This document shows positions 8,519 through 17,006 of a stretch of DNA of 64,000 nucleotides, one piece after another. The stretch lies in assembly GCA_022841745.1 (NCBI GenBank), contig JALHQW010000032.1, forward strand, positions 1 through 64,000, read 5' to 3'. The stretch's first letter is position 1; each line of letters begins with the position of its first letter. The position numbers and the translations under genes were made by a program. This DNA is from Saprospiraceae bacterium. GTDB lineage: Bacteria > Bacteroidota > Bacteroidia > Chitinophagales > Saprospiraceae. The notes under the pieces are model-generated. The model ran no database searches. It saw nothing but the letters and a program-made list of their open reading frames with translations, and had not been told where the DNA came from.

Positions 8519-10021
8519 TTATCGCTGGATAATCAAGGGTTTTTTAGCCACAATTTCTCCGCCCCTGCATAAAGATACAATATAGTACCCTTGTGGTAAC
8601 CCTACCACCTCAAAGCGATGCAAGCTCGAATATGGGCTCAATGTATGACTTGCCACCAACCGCCCAAGCGCATCGTTCACCAATACTGCGGTTTTCAATT
8701 TCCCACTATAATCATCCAAGTTTAAATCGGCCACGAAAAAACCAGAGGCCGGGTTGGGGTGTAGCTTCAGCGTTTCTGTCATTTCCCGTTCCACCGTTTC
8801 CGAAGTGAGCATGGAATCGCAGGGGCTGCCCTCCCACTTGCCGAGGCGGTAGTTGGGGAAGTGGGGCATGCCCTGCAGCACGAGGGTGGGCGTGGTGATG
8901 GCGTGCTGCTCGAAGTTGCAGGCCAGCCCTGCGCTGTCGGGCTCGTGGATGACGTGCAGCACGTTGACGCTGTTGAGCCCGTTGATGTAGATGCGGCCGT
9001 CGGGCCCGAGCTGCGCCATGAAGAAGGTGGTGGGCAAAGGGGAGGAGAAGCCGTCCCACTCGCCGACCGTGACCTTGGAGGCCGCCACGTCGTCGGCCCA
9101 GGTGTCGAACTGGTAGAGCTTGGTGGTGGAGGGGATGTAGAGGTAGCGGGAGTTGGGGGAGAAGGCGGCCCCGCCCGCCCCGGACAGGGTGTCGGCACTG
9201 TCAACGATCTCGATGGACACCGGGTTGCTCAGCTCGCCCGTGCAGCGGTCGAAGTCGAAGATATGGAGGTCGTTTCGGATGTCGTAGCGGGCGTACTTGG
9301 TGCCGTCTGGGGAGAACAGGGCCTGCCCCCGCCCGTCGTCCACGCTGAACGAGTGGCCGATGTGCTGCTTCTGGGCGGGCTGGAAGCCCCATGGCGTGAA
9401 GAGTATGCGGTAGTAGCCGTTGCTGAGCTTCTCCGGCTTGAACACCCACCAGTCCCGCCCGTTGCCGTGCCGCACGGCGGTGAGCATATGGTAGGATAGG
9501 CTGTCGGAAAGGATGGGGACGTTCTTTTCCAGCACTTTGCCTTTGCCACTATTTTGGGTCATGTCAACTGTAGTATAAAAAACCTTATCTACAATAGCGT
9601 TGGGGTTGTATAATTGTCTTAAATGTATCAAGTGAAATAAGCTATCCATACTTAAGCTTGGCAAAACAATCGCCCCCTGTGGACACGGGTATCCATCAGA
9701 GAAAAGGTCAGCAACTTGTCCAGGGTTAAGACCAAAGCCATTTTCAATTTGTTCTTGATTTGAGCCTATAATGTTAATCCCATTTGAGGCAAACATGAAA
9801 TTGCCACTTACATCACAAATTGATATATTTGTATAGTCAAATCTGAATTGCCTATCGACCTTGAAAACATTAACTGGTGCGGTGTTAAAATCCAAGTCAG
9901 TGCCGCCGTGTATCGGTTGGCTGGTACTCGTTGCTTGGCCAAATACCCAATGATAGTCTGTTTTTTGAGCATTGGCATTAACCAAAAACAAGAACTGTAT
10001 TAAAAGGAGTGGATTTTTCAT
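8519..10021 (-). CDS. T9SS-secreted beta-propeller protein
   Basis: 500 aa. It starts with a short signal peptide (MKNPLLLIQFLFLVNANAQ). The body has propeller-like repeats: ALFSPDGTKYARYDIRNDLH, AAFSPNSRYLYIPSTTKLYQ and AQLGPDGRIYINGLNSVNVL, which resemble WD40/PD40-type blades. The last ~80 residues are a type A T9SS sorting domain (LKLHPNPASGFF ... LPQGYYIVSLCRGGEIV), so the product is expected to cross the outer membrane and be surface-attached or released. Binding partner or substrate unknown. The central part (8830-9550) is much more GC-rich in third positions than the 5' third (9560-10021). Confidence 0.8.
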   Translation of the reverse strand: MKNPLLLIQFLFLVNANAQKTDYHWVFGQATSTSQPIHGGTDLDFNTAPVNVFKVDRQFRFDYTNISICDVSGNFMFASNGINIIGSNQEQIENGFGLNPGQVADLFSDGYPCPQGAIVLPSLSMDSLFHLIHLRQLYNPNAIVDKVFYTTVDMTQNSGKGKVLEKNVPILSDSLSYHMLTAVRHGNGRDWWVFKPEKLSNGYYRILFTPWGFQPAQKQHIGHSFSVDDGRGQALFSPDGTKYARYDIRNDLHIFDFDRCTGELSNPVSIEIVDSADTLSGAGGAAFSPNSRYLYIPSTTKLYQFDTWADDVAASKVTVGEWDGFSSPLPTTFFMAQLGPDGRIYINGLNSVNVLHVIHEPDSAGLACNFEQHAITTPTLVLQGMPHFPNYRLGKWEGSPCDSMLTSETVEREMTETLKLHPNPASGFFVADLNLDDYSGKLKTAVLVNDALGRLVASHTLSPYSSLHRFEVVGLPQGYYIVSLCRGGEIVAKKPLIIQR

Positions 10022-10026
10022 GAAAT

Positions 10027-10065
10027 AAAAAAACGCCAGCCTTGCATTTTGTACAAAGCTGGCGT
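10027..10065 (-). terminator. Intrinsic terminator (minus strand) after the beta-helix gene
   Basis: On the minus strand ACGCCAGCTTTG ... CAAGGCTGGCGT pairs over 12 positions with one mismatch and is followed by seven T. It lies 16 bp past the stop of the 949-aa gene. Confidence 0.8.
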
Positions 10066-10080
10066 AGTCGAAGATTAGAT

Positions 10081-12930
10081 TTAATGAGAAACGGAGAAAA
10101 GTCCCGTATGTATCGTTGCTCCGTCAAGGACAACACTGATGGCATAGATACCGCCAGGCAATTCGGCAACAGGTATGGCCAAAACCTGTTGCTGCCCCTC
10201 GAACTTGGTGGTGCGCACCAACTGGCCGTACATATTCGTCAGGACGACCGTTCCTTCCTCATATGCCGATAGCGGCAGTCGTAAATAGATGACTTGATTG
10301 GCTGGGTTCGGATAAACCTCGATGGTTTTTGTCGCTGATTCCTCGCCCGAAAGCTCCTCTGACCGAAGGCCAATACAGTTTAGCCAATTTTGTTCCGCCA
10401 CCTCTTTTTCGCAGGGGGAAAGCATGGCTGCAGCCTTGTAAACCGCCCTGCCTGCCACGCCCGGGCAAAGTGAGGCAATGCCCTTTAAGGTTTCCGTTTG
10501 GGCGCTGCTCAAGGGGGCAAGGCCACTGGCTATCCATGCCAATTGGATTTCGTTCACCTGCCTCTCATAGGTTTGGAAAGCGTTACTGGCGACCAAGGCA
10601 TTGTTCATGGCGGCCACGGCGCTGGCACCTGCTGTCTGGTTGGCAATGATGCTGTTTTGCAGGCTTGCGATGGAATTGCCGATGGTGCTGGTTTCATTTT
10701 GGGCAGTGGCTATATTGGCCAGCAGGGTCGGGTTGCTGAACGGGTCGCTCAGTTGGTTCAAGCTGGTCATTAGCACTTCCAATTCATCGCTTTTAGTGGC
10801 CAATTGGTCGAGCAGTCCAGTCAATGCCAGCTCATCCGAAGCGGAGACGGACAGCAGGTTTTGAATGGCTTTTTCCACCTGGGCAAAACTGCCAATGGCC
10901 GTGCTTGCTTGGGTATTGTAGAAATTTGCGAAGTTGCTGCCAGCTGGCCTGCTGCCGGGGTCTTCGATGAGCTTTCGGTACAGTGCCCGGTTAGCGTTCC
11001 AGACCACCACGGGGTCGGCATTGGTGCCAAAAGCAGTGCCAGCGGCAATAGCGCCATCAAGGCTTGACATAGCTGGGATGACGCAAGGGAAGGTCGGGTT
11101 CCAAGGGTAGCCGCACGAAAAGGCACAGTCGAGTTGGGCACCCATGTCGTCGATATTTTCAAACCAACCCAAAGGGTCTGGAGTACTGGGCATAAATTCT
11201 GGGTCAACACCATTTTCAGTGTCCACCTTGAATTTCATTAAACCAAAAGCTGGTGAATTATTCTTTGCCTCCGTATCCCCAAAAAACACGTTCCCTTTGA
11301 AATCCTGTGGGTCAATGGTGCCGTTGACGAGGAGGGAGGTTTGGTCACCGCAGAAGTTGTTGCAGTTGATTTGGGAGCCCGTGCAGGTACCTGTGAAGCC
11401 CATGGCTTGGGTGAACTTTTCCATCAGGTGGTTTTGGCGGATACAGGTTAGGTTGGTTTCCTCGAACAGCAGGCCCCTGGCCTGGACGGTGGTGGTGTTG
11501 GAGTTGACATAATTGGCCTGAACCCTGCCAAAAAGGCAATTTGTGAAGGTCGCAGCAGTGGGTGATTGATTGTTCTGTTGATAAAGGTTGAATATTTGGT
11601 CAACAACCTGAATTTGGTCTATTTGCTGCCCCTTCACGTTCATCAGTTTAATGCCCGTTTTGTCCCCATACAGGTTGAAGGTATTGTCTTCGTGAATCAG
11701 GAACAAAGAAGGTACGACATCTGCACCTGTGACTTCAATGCCTATATTGGAATTGTTGCCGGTTTGGGTGAAGATGCTTTTGTCTATCGAGAAAATCAGT
11801 CCGCCATTATTGGAATTTACCAACATCCCATGCGAGCCGCCAAGCGATAGCTTGAAGAGATTGTTGGTTCCGAAAATGACCCTGGGCTCCACTCCCCAGA
11901 TACATTTACCAACCCTGTCGAATTGGGTGTATTCCACATTGCAACTGGCATTGTTCTCCGCCCTGATGCCTGCTGAACATTTGTAGAATGAAACTGTAGA
12001 ATAGAAGCCATCAAAATCAACTGCACCAAAAAGCCCTTGTACCAAGATACCAACGCCAGTTTGCAGGCCATTGATGACGCCATTGCTGCCTTGTTGCGAT
12101 ATTCCTCCAAAATAGCAAGATTTGTTGATTCTTAAGAGCCTTTTGCTCAGGATGCCGATGTTGATGGTGGAGAATCTGTTGAGTTCTGCTTCTGATGTTG
12201 GCTCCATATCAATTTCGCCACCACCTTCGAACCACATCCCGACGAAGCTTCTGGTTCCTTGCGGAGTAGGGACTTGGCCAGAAAACGTCCCATTGAGTAC
12301 AGGGCCTACATGGGTGAAAACGTTTTTTGTGAAATAGTTGAGCGTAAAGGTGCCTTCAGCCTTGAACCCCACCCAATTCCGATTGAACGTGCTGTAATAG
12401 AGGTCAATAAGTGTCGTGGGTTTGGTAAGTATGCCAAACTGCGCATCTTCAATGATAGAGTGAAAAGCACCACAATAACTGCCTTCCCCGACTTCTACCC
12501 CTACCCACATACTACTGCAGGCATAAAGATGACTGTCAAAAATCATTAGGCTTTTGCCATTGACGGTTCGGATTTTTGCCCCAGGTGCCATTTTCACCTT
12601 ACAGCCGAAGAAGGCAAAATTGGAGTTCACCAAAAACTCCCCGTTGATGTGTACGATTTGGTTCAACAATGTCTGAGTGTTCAAACTCTGTGAATTGGTG
12701 TTCGTAAGCACAATTGTAGCGGGAATGCTACCATAGGTGGTGCACCCATTGGGAAGCGAGGCAGGCGGAGGCGCTTCTTCTTCGGGCTGTTCAAAGCAAT
12801 CAATCGTGCTTTGGCCTCCCATGGTTTGAGCATTCATGCTGGCAGAAAGCAGGAGCCAAGCTGTGAGGGTCAAGAAAATTGTTTTGAAACCGCATGGTGA
12901 GCAGTTTGAACGAGAACAAGTGTTTTTCAT
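10081..12930 (-). CDS. Large T9SS-secreted protein with predicted right-handed beta-helix
   Basis: 949 aa. A signal peptide (about 1-34, ending ASMNAQ) leads into ~550 residues with features of parallel beta-helix proteins: short strands with regular turns (VHINGEFLVNSNFAFFGCKV, MAPGAKIRTVNGKSLMIFDS) and repeated 'GI.V' / 'N.F' patterns (GILVQGLFGAVDFDGFY). A helical stretch of about 150 residues (ALTGLLDQLATKSDELEVL and following) precedes the C-terminal T9SS domain, IEVYPNPANQVIYLRLPL to TGLFSVSH. Probably an extracellular adhesin or a carbohydrate-binding surface protein; no catalytic residues are visible. It is transcribed with its own terminator, and the 59-bp gap suggests it is separate from the 500-aa gene downstream. 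Confidence 0.75.
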   Translation of the reverse strand: MKNTCSRSNCSPCGFKTIFLTLTAWLLLSASMNAQTMGGQSTIDCFEQPEEEAPPPASLPNGCTTYGSIPATIVLTNTNSQSLNTQTLLNQIVHINGEFLVNSNFAFFGCKVKMAPGAKIRTVNGKSLMIFDSHLYACSSMWVGVEVGEGSYCGAFHSIIEDAQFGILTKPTTLIDLYYSTFNRNWVGFKAEGTFTLNYFTKNVFTHVGPVLNGTFSGQVPTPQGTRSFVGMWFEGGGEIDMEPTSEAELNRFSTINIGILSKRLLRINKSCYFGGISQQGSNGVINGLQTGVGILVQGLFGAVDFDGFYSTVSFYKCSAGIRAENNASCNVEYTQFDRVGKCIWGVEPRVIFGTNNLFKLSLGGSHGMLVNSNNGGLIFSIDKSIFTQTGNNSNIGIEVTGADVVPSLFLIHEDNTFNLYGDKTGIKLMNVKGQQIDQIQVVDQIFNLYQQNNQSPTAATFTNCLFGRVQANYVNSNTTTVQARGLLFEETNLTCIRQNHLMEKFTQAMGFTGTCTGSQINCNNFCGDQTSLLVNGTIDPQDFKGNVFFGDTEAKNNSPAFGLMKFKVDTENGVDPEFMPSTPDPLGWFENIDDMGAQLDCAFSCGYPWNPTFPCVIPAMSSLDGAIAAGTAFGTNADPVVVWNANRALYRKLIEDPGSRPAGSNFANFYNTQASTAIGSFAQVEKAIQNLLSVSASDELALTGLLDQLATKSDELEVLMTSLNQLSDPFSNPTLLANIATAQNETSTIGNSIASLQNSIIANQTAGASAVAAMNNALVASNAFQTYERQVNEIQLAWIASGLAPLSSAQTETLKGIASLCPGVAGRAVYKAAAMLSPCEKEVAEQNWLNCIGLRSEELSGEESATKTIEVYPNPANQVIYLRLPLSAYEEGTVVLTNMYGQLVRTTKFEGQQQVLAIPVAELPGGIYAISVVLDGATIHTGLFSVSH

Positions 12931-13124
12931 AAGAATATAGTTTTAAGATAAAAGAATCGGTTTAAGCTTATTCCAAAAGTAAACATGGATGTGGTGGTAG
13001 TTTCGTGCAATGAAAACCTACACCAGCTAGGATTAGTCGTAATTTAATGTCAAACTATGCTGTAATCCAAAAATATTCTCAATTTTAACGTCATCTATTG
13101 CAAATTGGATGGAACCCAAGCATT

Positions 13125-14387
13125 TCAATTAGGAATTTGAATGATAAACCTGCTGCCCTTCCCCCGCTCGCTTTCCAACAGCACCTTCCCCCCGTGACCC
13201 CGTACAATCTGCGCCACATAGCTCAGCCCCAAGCCGAACCCTTTTGAGAGTGCGCCATTCTCCCGAATCCTGTAAAATTTATCGAAGACCAATTTTTGCT
13301 GCGCAGGGTCAATGCCGATACCTCGGTCGCTTATGGCTATTTGTAGCTGCTTGCCATCCCGCCCTGTTGATATTTCGACAATGGGCTGGCTGGGGCTGTA
13401 TTTCAGGGCATTGTCGAGGAGGTTGTGCAGGGCGTTTTTCAGATGGCCAGCGTCCACCTCGACGGTGTCTGGGTCGGCGGTGAGGTGGAGGGTAAGTGAA
13501 CCGTTGCGTTCCGCAATGATGGGCCGGAATTCGGCTTCCAATTGTTGTATCAATGCATGGATGCTGGCGGAGGATTTTTGCAGGTTGTGGTGGGCGCTTT
13601 CGAGGCTGGCGAGTTCGAGCACCTTCTCCACATGGGTCTTTAGTTTTTTGTTTTCATCGTCAATGAGTTGCAGGAAGCTTTTGGCCCGTTGCAGGTCGCC
13701 TTTTTCGAGGCTTTCCTTGGCCATTTTGCTGGAAAGGGATATGGAGAAGGCGGGGGTCTTCAGTTCGTGCGTCAGGTTGTTGATGAAGTCGTTCTTGATG
13801 GCGTTCAGTTGCCGCTCTTTTTTCAGGATATTGAGCAGCAGCAACAGGCAGCTCAATATGGCCAATAGGCTAAGTACGGACGGCACCAAGAGGTTGCGGA
13901 GCTGCCCCAACAGATAGCCAAATAGGTTGAACACATCGAAATGGAGCACCGACTCGAAATGGCAGTTTCCAATGATATGGTTGCCGAGCCTTGCCTGGTA
14001 TTTCCCAAAATCGAACTCGGCGGGTTTGTAGCGTTGGCTGGCCAATAGGACTTGCCCATTATAGGCGGGGGTAATGGCAAAGGCAAAATCCGCACGGATG
14101 CCCCGGTGCACGAGTTCCCGTTTCAGCAGGGCCTCGATGGAGTCGGAAATGGGGTGGACGAGCACCGTGTCGCCCTCTATCTGCCTGATTTTCAGGCGTT
14201 CAATCAGGGCGTCGCTGCGGGAGCCGGGCAGGTTGAGCGTGTCGGACACGGCCAGCAGGGCATCTTCTGTGCGGAGGTCGAAGCGCTGCTTCTCCAAGCG
14301 CACCCCGGCCACGAGCAGTTGGAACTGCACATAGGTGAGCACGGAAAGCGAAAGGAGCAGGATACCTGCGATGATGTGTCGGGTCAT
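13125..14387 (-). CDS. Membrane sensor histidine kinase
   Basis: 420 aa from the ATG at 14387 (MTRHIIAGILLLSLSV). The frame is open further upstream from a TTG, but that extension encodes NSQLPTAN-type repeat text. Topology: TM1 about 4-27, a periplasmic sensor region of ~130 residues with no recognised fold, and TM2 about 164-188. Then come HisKA with the phospho-acceptor in THELKTP (His207) and an HATPase_c domain with LLDNALKYS (N box), DRGIGIDPAQQ (G1), KFYR and GFGLGLSYV (G2). It is an orphan: no response regulator adjoins it. It stands alone between two intergenic gaps (12931-13124 and 14388-14692). The signal is unknown. Confidence 0.88.
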   Translation of the reverse strand: MTRHIIAGILLLSLSVLTYVQFQLLVAGVRLEKQRFDLRTEDALLAVSDTLNLPGSRSDALIERLKIRQIEGDTVLVHPISDSIEALLKRELVHRGIRADFAFAITPAYNGQVLLASQRYKPAEFDFGKYQARLGNHIIGNCHFESVLHFDVFNLFGYLLGQLRNLLVPSVLSLLAILSCLLLLLNILKKERQLNAIKNDFINNLTHELKTPAFSISLSSKMAKESLEKGDLQRAKSFLQLIDDENKKLKTHVEKVLELASLESAHHNLQKSSASIHALIQQLEAEFRPIIAERNGSLTLHLTADPDTVEVDAGHLKNALHNLLDNALKYSPSQPIVEISTGRDGKQLQIAISDRGIGIDPAQQKLVFDKFYRIRENGALSKGFGLGLSYVAQIVRGHGGKVLLESERGKGSRFIIQIPN

Positions 14388-14692
14388 GTTGGCAGTTGGC
14401 AGCTGGCTGTTGGCCAATAACAAATAGCCAAAAGCCAACAGCATATATGGTCGCCCAAAATTAGGCAACGCACTAAATGTAAACGTAATGCCAAGTTTTT
14501 TCAATTAATACAAAAAAAAATTTGGTGCTTTGCACGAACAAATCAACCTGTCAATACATTTTCATCAAAAACAAGCCAACAACAGAAAACAAACAACTTG
14601 ATTTTTGTAGTTGACATAAAAAAAGCGCCTATTGCGTAGTTCTATCTCCTTTTTTAAAAAACAATTTCAGAACCACGTAAATCATTTCAATC

Positions 14693-15676
14693 ATGTCTAA
14701 CAACAATCCGTCTTTCAATCAGAACAAACCTAATCAAAATTTCATTGCGATAGCTGCCGTCATTGGTGTTATCCTGCTTGGCATCATCGGCTATTTTGCC
14801 TACCAGAACAGCAAGACCAACCAAGAACTGGAGACCACCATGAGCGAACTCGACGAAACGACGAAGCTCAAGGCCGAACTGGAGGTTCAGTACAACCAGG
14901 CACTCACCGACCTGGAGTCCCAAAAGACGACCAACCAAGAGCTGAACGCCGTCATTGACCAGCAGAAGGCAGACCTGGAGCAGCAGAAGAACAAAATCGC
15001 TGGCCTGCTCAAGAACAAAGGCTCGCTCGACAAGGCCCGTGTCGAAATTGACAACCTGAAATCGCAAGTGAGCCAGTACATGGCCCAGTTGGAGAAGCTC
15101 AAGGCCGAGAACGAAGCCCTTGCTGGCGAAAATGCGACTTTGAGCAGCGAGAAGGAGCAATTGGCTGCCAACCTCCAGTCTAAATCTGCCGAGAACGAAG
15201 AACTCAGCAGCACCAAGGCGCAACTCGTGAGCGAGAAGGAAAAACTTTCCGAAAAAGTGAACGTGGCTTCGGCCATTAAGATGAAGTCAATTTCTGCCGT
15301 AGGCCAAAAAGTGAAGGGCAGCGGCAAGGTAAAGGACGAGAATTCCGCCAAGAGCGTTGACCAAATCAAGGTCTGCTTCACCACCGTCGAGAACGAAGTG
15401 GTAAAGGCTGGCAGCGAGAAGTTCTACGTGCGCATCATCAACCCGCTGGGCGAGACCCTTGCCATCGAGGACATGGGCTCCGGCATGTTGACCAACAAGA
15501 AGACAGGCGAAGAGGTGCGCTACACCAAAATGGAGGAACTTGACTACTCAAACAACGAGGCCCAGTCCTGCGTGGTTTGGGCACCGACCAACGCCTCTTT
15601 CACCAAGGGCGAATACCAAATCGAGGTTTACAACAAAGGCTTCCAAGTGGGCACTTCCAAGCTTACCTTGAAGTAA
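14693..15676 (+). CDS. Membrane-anchored coiled-coil protein of unknown function
   Basis: 327 aa. A polar Asn/Gln-rich start (SNNNPSFNQNKPNQNF) is followed by one transmembrane helix at about 17-38 (FIAIAAVIGVILLGIIGYFA). A long coiled coil covers about 45-200, rich in Glu/Lys/Gln/Leu heptads (LEKLKAENEALAGENATLSS). The ~110-residue C-terminal domain (VCFTTVENEVVKAGSEKFYV ... GEYQIEVYNKGFQVGTSKLTL) looks like a compact beta domain. Many Bacteroidota genomes carry proteins of this build; I know no function. The likely orientation puts the coiled coil in the periplasm (N-in single anchor). It is preceded by a 300-bp AT-rich gap and followed by a clear terminator, so it is probably monocistronic and well expressed (C-rich third positions). 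Confidence 0.75.
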   Translation: MSNNNPSFNQNKPNQNFIAIAAVIGVILLGIIGYFAYQNSKTNQELETTMSELDETTKLKAELEVQYNQALTDLESQKTTNQELNAVIDQQKADLEQQKNKIAGLLKNKGSLDKARVEIDNLKSQVSQYMAQLEKLKAENEALAGENATLSSEKEQLAANLQSKSAENEELSSTKAQLVSEKEKLSEKVNVASAIKMKSISAVGQKVKGSGKVKDENSAKSVDQIKVCFTTVENEVVKAGSEKFYVRIINPLGETLAIEDMGSGMLTNKKTGEEVRYTKMEELDYSNNEAQSCVVWAPTNASFTKGEYQIEVYNKGFQVGTSKLTLK

Positions 15677-15705
15677 ACTGCACGACCACCCATTTAGCCA
15701 AAGCG

Positions 15706-15740
15706 AGAGCGGGCTGCCCATTGTGGCAGCCCGCTCTTTG
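15706..15740 (+). terminator. Intrinsic terminator
   Basis: AGAGCGGGCTGCC, loop CATTGT, GGCAGCCCGCTCT: a perfect 13-bp GC-rich stem followed by TTGTCATT. It lies 30 bp past the coiled-coil gene stop. Confidence 0.8.
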
Positions 15741-15907
15741 TCATTAAAATTCAATTAAACATGGATTTTGTCTGGATTTTTTGTTTTTATTTGCACCGTA
15801 CATAAGGTGTTAAGCTATTATGGATAAGAAAAGATAACGAGTAGGTGAAGAATATAGGGTTACAGAATGACCCTCCCATAGCCCAACGCCCAAACACAGT
15901 AACAACC

Positions 15908-16117
15908 ATGAAAACCCCGCCCACCATTAAAGCCTGTACCCGCCGGGAAATAGCCCACCTGCTTGGCATGGATGAGCACACGCTGAAACGAAAGCTCGAC
16001 GAGAAGGGCATCCTACTGCTCAAGGGCCTCGTGCCCCCTCAATGGCAAAAGGCCATCTACGATGCCCTTTGGTACCCGCCCAACTATTCAAAACAGGACT
16101 TCGAGGGCTATGGATGA
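15908..16117 (+). CDS. Small helix-turn-helix protein
   Basis: 69 aa from the ATG at 15908; an in-frame ATG at 15845 would add 21 residues without family-like character. The segment CTRREIAHLLGMDEHTLKRK fits an HTH (first helix RREIAHLLG, turn MDEH, recognition helix TLKRKLDE). The C-terminal part is WQKAIYDALWYPP. Size and make-up suggest a DNA-binding regulator or an excisionase-like / MerR-N-like HTH, but I recognise no exact family. Just downstream lie three spaced copies of ATGTTCA-containing DNA that might be its operator. The 175 bp to the next gene otherwise hold nothing recognised. Confidence 0.5.
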   Translation: MKTPPTIKACTRREIAHLLGMDEHTLKRKLDEKGILLLKGLVPPQWQKAIYDALWYPPNYSKQDFEGYG

Positions 16118-16123
16118 AACGGC

Positions 16124-16178
16124 ATGTTCAATCATGCTCAAAAATGTTCAATCATGTTCAGTTTTGTTCAAACCATGT
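16124..16178. repeat. Short spaced direct repeats ATGTTCAATCATG
   Basis: ATGTTCAATCATG at 16124-16136 and again at 16144-16156 (exact, 20 bp apart), then ATGTTCA at 16154-16160, TTGTTCA and a final CCATG by 16178. The two-turn spacing resembles operator arrays; placement directly after a small HTH gene is suggestive only. Confidence 0.4.
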
Positions 16179-16292
16179 TTCCTGAAAACCACCGTGCTTT
16201 GTGCCGTATCAAGGCTACTGGTTGAAGGGATGCTTGGGCAGGCAACAACTGGTCAATTTTTCACCAAGGCGAAAGCCTAAAACACAATTGCC

Positions 16293-17006
16293 ATGCGCTA
16301 CTACTTTCTGCTTTTAGCAAGCATCCTTTTTACTGTTACAGCTATTGACTGCAAGGCCCAAAACGCCAAAGTGGACACCAGCTTCCACCCCCATTGGGAA
16401 ATCGGCGTGGACCTGCTGCCGCTCATAGACAAGGAGAATGCCCCCAAGAACTCGCTGTTTGCCCGGCGGAATTATTTTCATCAAAATGGGAAGGGGAGGG
16501 CTTGGCGCATGAGGGCGGGGGCGGAGGTGGAAGTGAGGGATTTTTCGGATGTGGCACATTGGACACCCAGCACATTCAGAACCTATGCTCCTTATTTAAG
16601 CATAGGGCATGAATGGCAAAGGGTAAGTAATAAATTTCGATGGTTTTTTGGGATAGATGGAGGTGTCTCATATTCACGAAGGAACGACTTTTATCTCTCA
16701 ACCTTTGTATTGACCGATTCATTGAGGGAGAAAATCGTAGTCAATGAATGGCGATTTGCCATTAATGGAGTTTTGGGTTTTCAGGTAAAAATCTCAAACA
16801 ATTTGTCACTTGGTTCGGAAGCTTCTCTTATTGCCAGTTATCGGAGTTATCATTTCAAAAACGACTCATATTACCGAGGAATACTTGCCACTGGTAATAA
16901 ATCAGAAGATTTCGATGATGTGTTCAACCTAAAGTTGAACCCTATCTATGTCATCAATTTAATTTATTCAATAAAATCTAAACGTCATGAAAACAGGAAG
17001 ACTTGA
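16293..17006 (+). CDS. Probable outer-membrane beta-barrel protein
   Basis: 237 aa. A signal peptide (MRYYFLLLASILFTVTAIDCKAQ) is followed by alternating amphipathic strands ending in aromatic residues, for example WRMRAGAEVEVRDF, FRTYAPYLSIGHEWQRV, KFRWFFGIDGGVSYSR and NLSLGSEASLIASYRSYHF, a pattern typical of small 8-10-strand Bacteroidota outer-membrane barrels. Its 3' end overlaps the next CDS by 20 bp (start 16987), so the two are probably co-transcribed and the barrel may be the membrane partner of the secreted Ig-like protein. No specific family name can be given. Confidence 0.6.
   Translation: MRYYFLLLASILFTVTAIDCKAQNAKVDTSFHPHWEIGVDLLPLIDKENAPKNSLFARRNYFHQNGKGRAWRMRAGAEVEVRDFSDVAHWTPSTFRTYAPYLSIGHEWQRVSNKFRWFFGIDGGVSYSRRNDFYLSTFVLTDSLREKIVVNEWRFAINGVLGFQVKISNNLSLGSEASLIASYRSYHFKNDSYYRGILATGNKSEDFDDVFNLKLNPIYVINLIYSIKSKRHENRKT

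Noticed and set aside
8861-9499. 212-codon plus-strand ORF opposite the beta-propeller gene
   Set aside because: Arises from the GC-rich centre; the minus-strand frame has the signal peptide, propeller blades and T9SS end.
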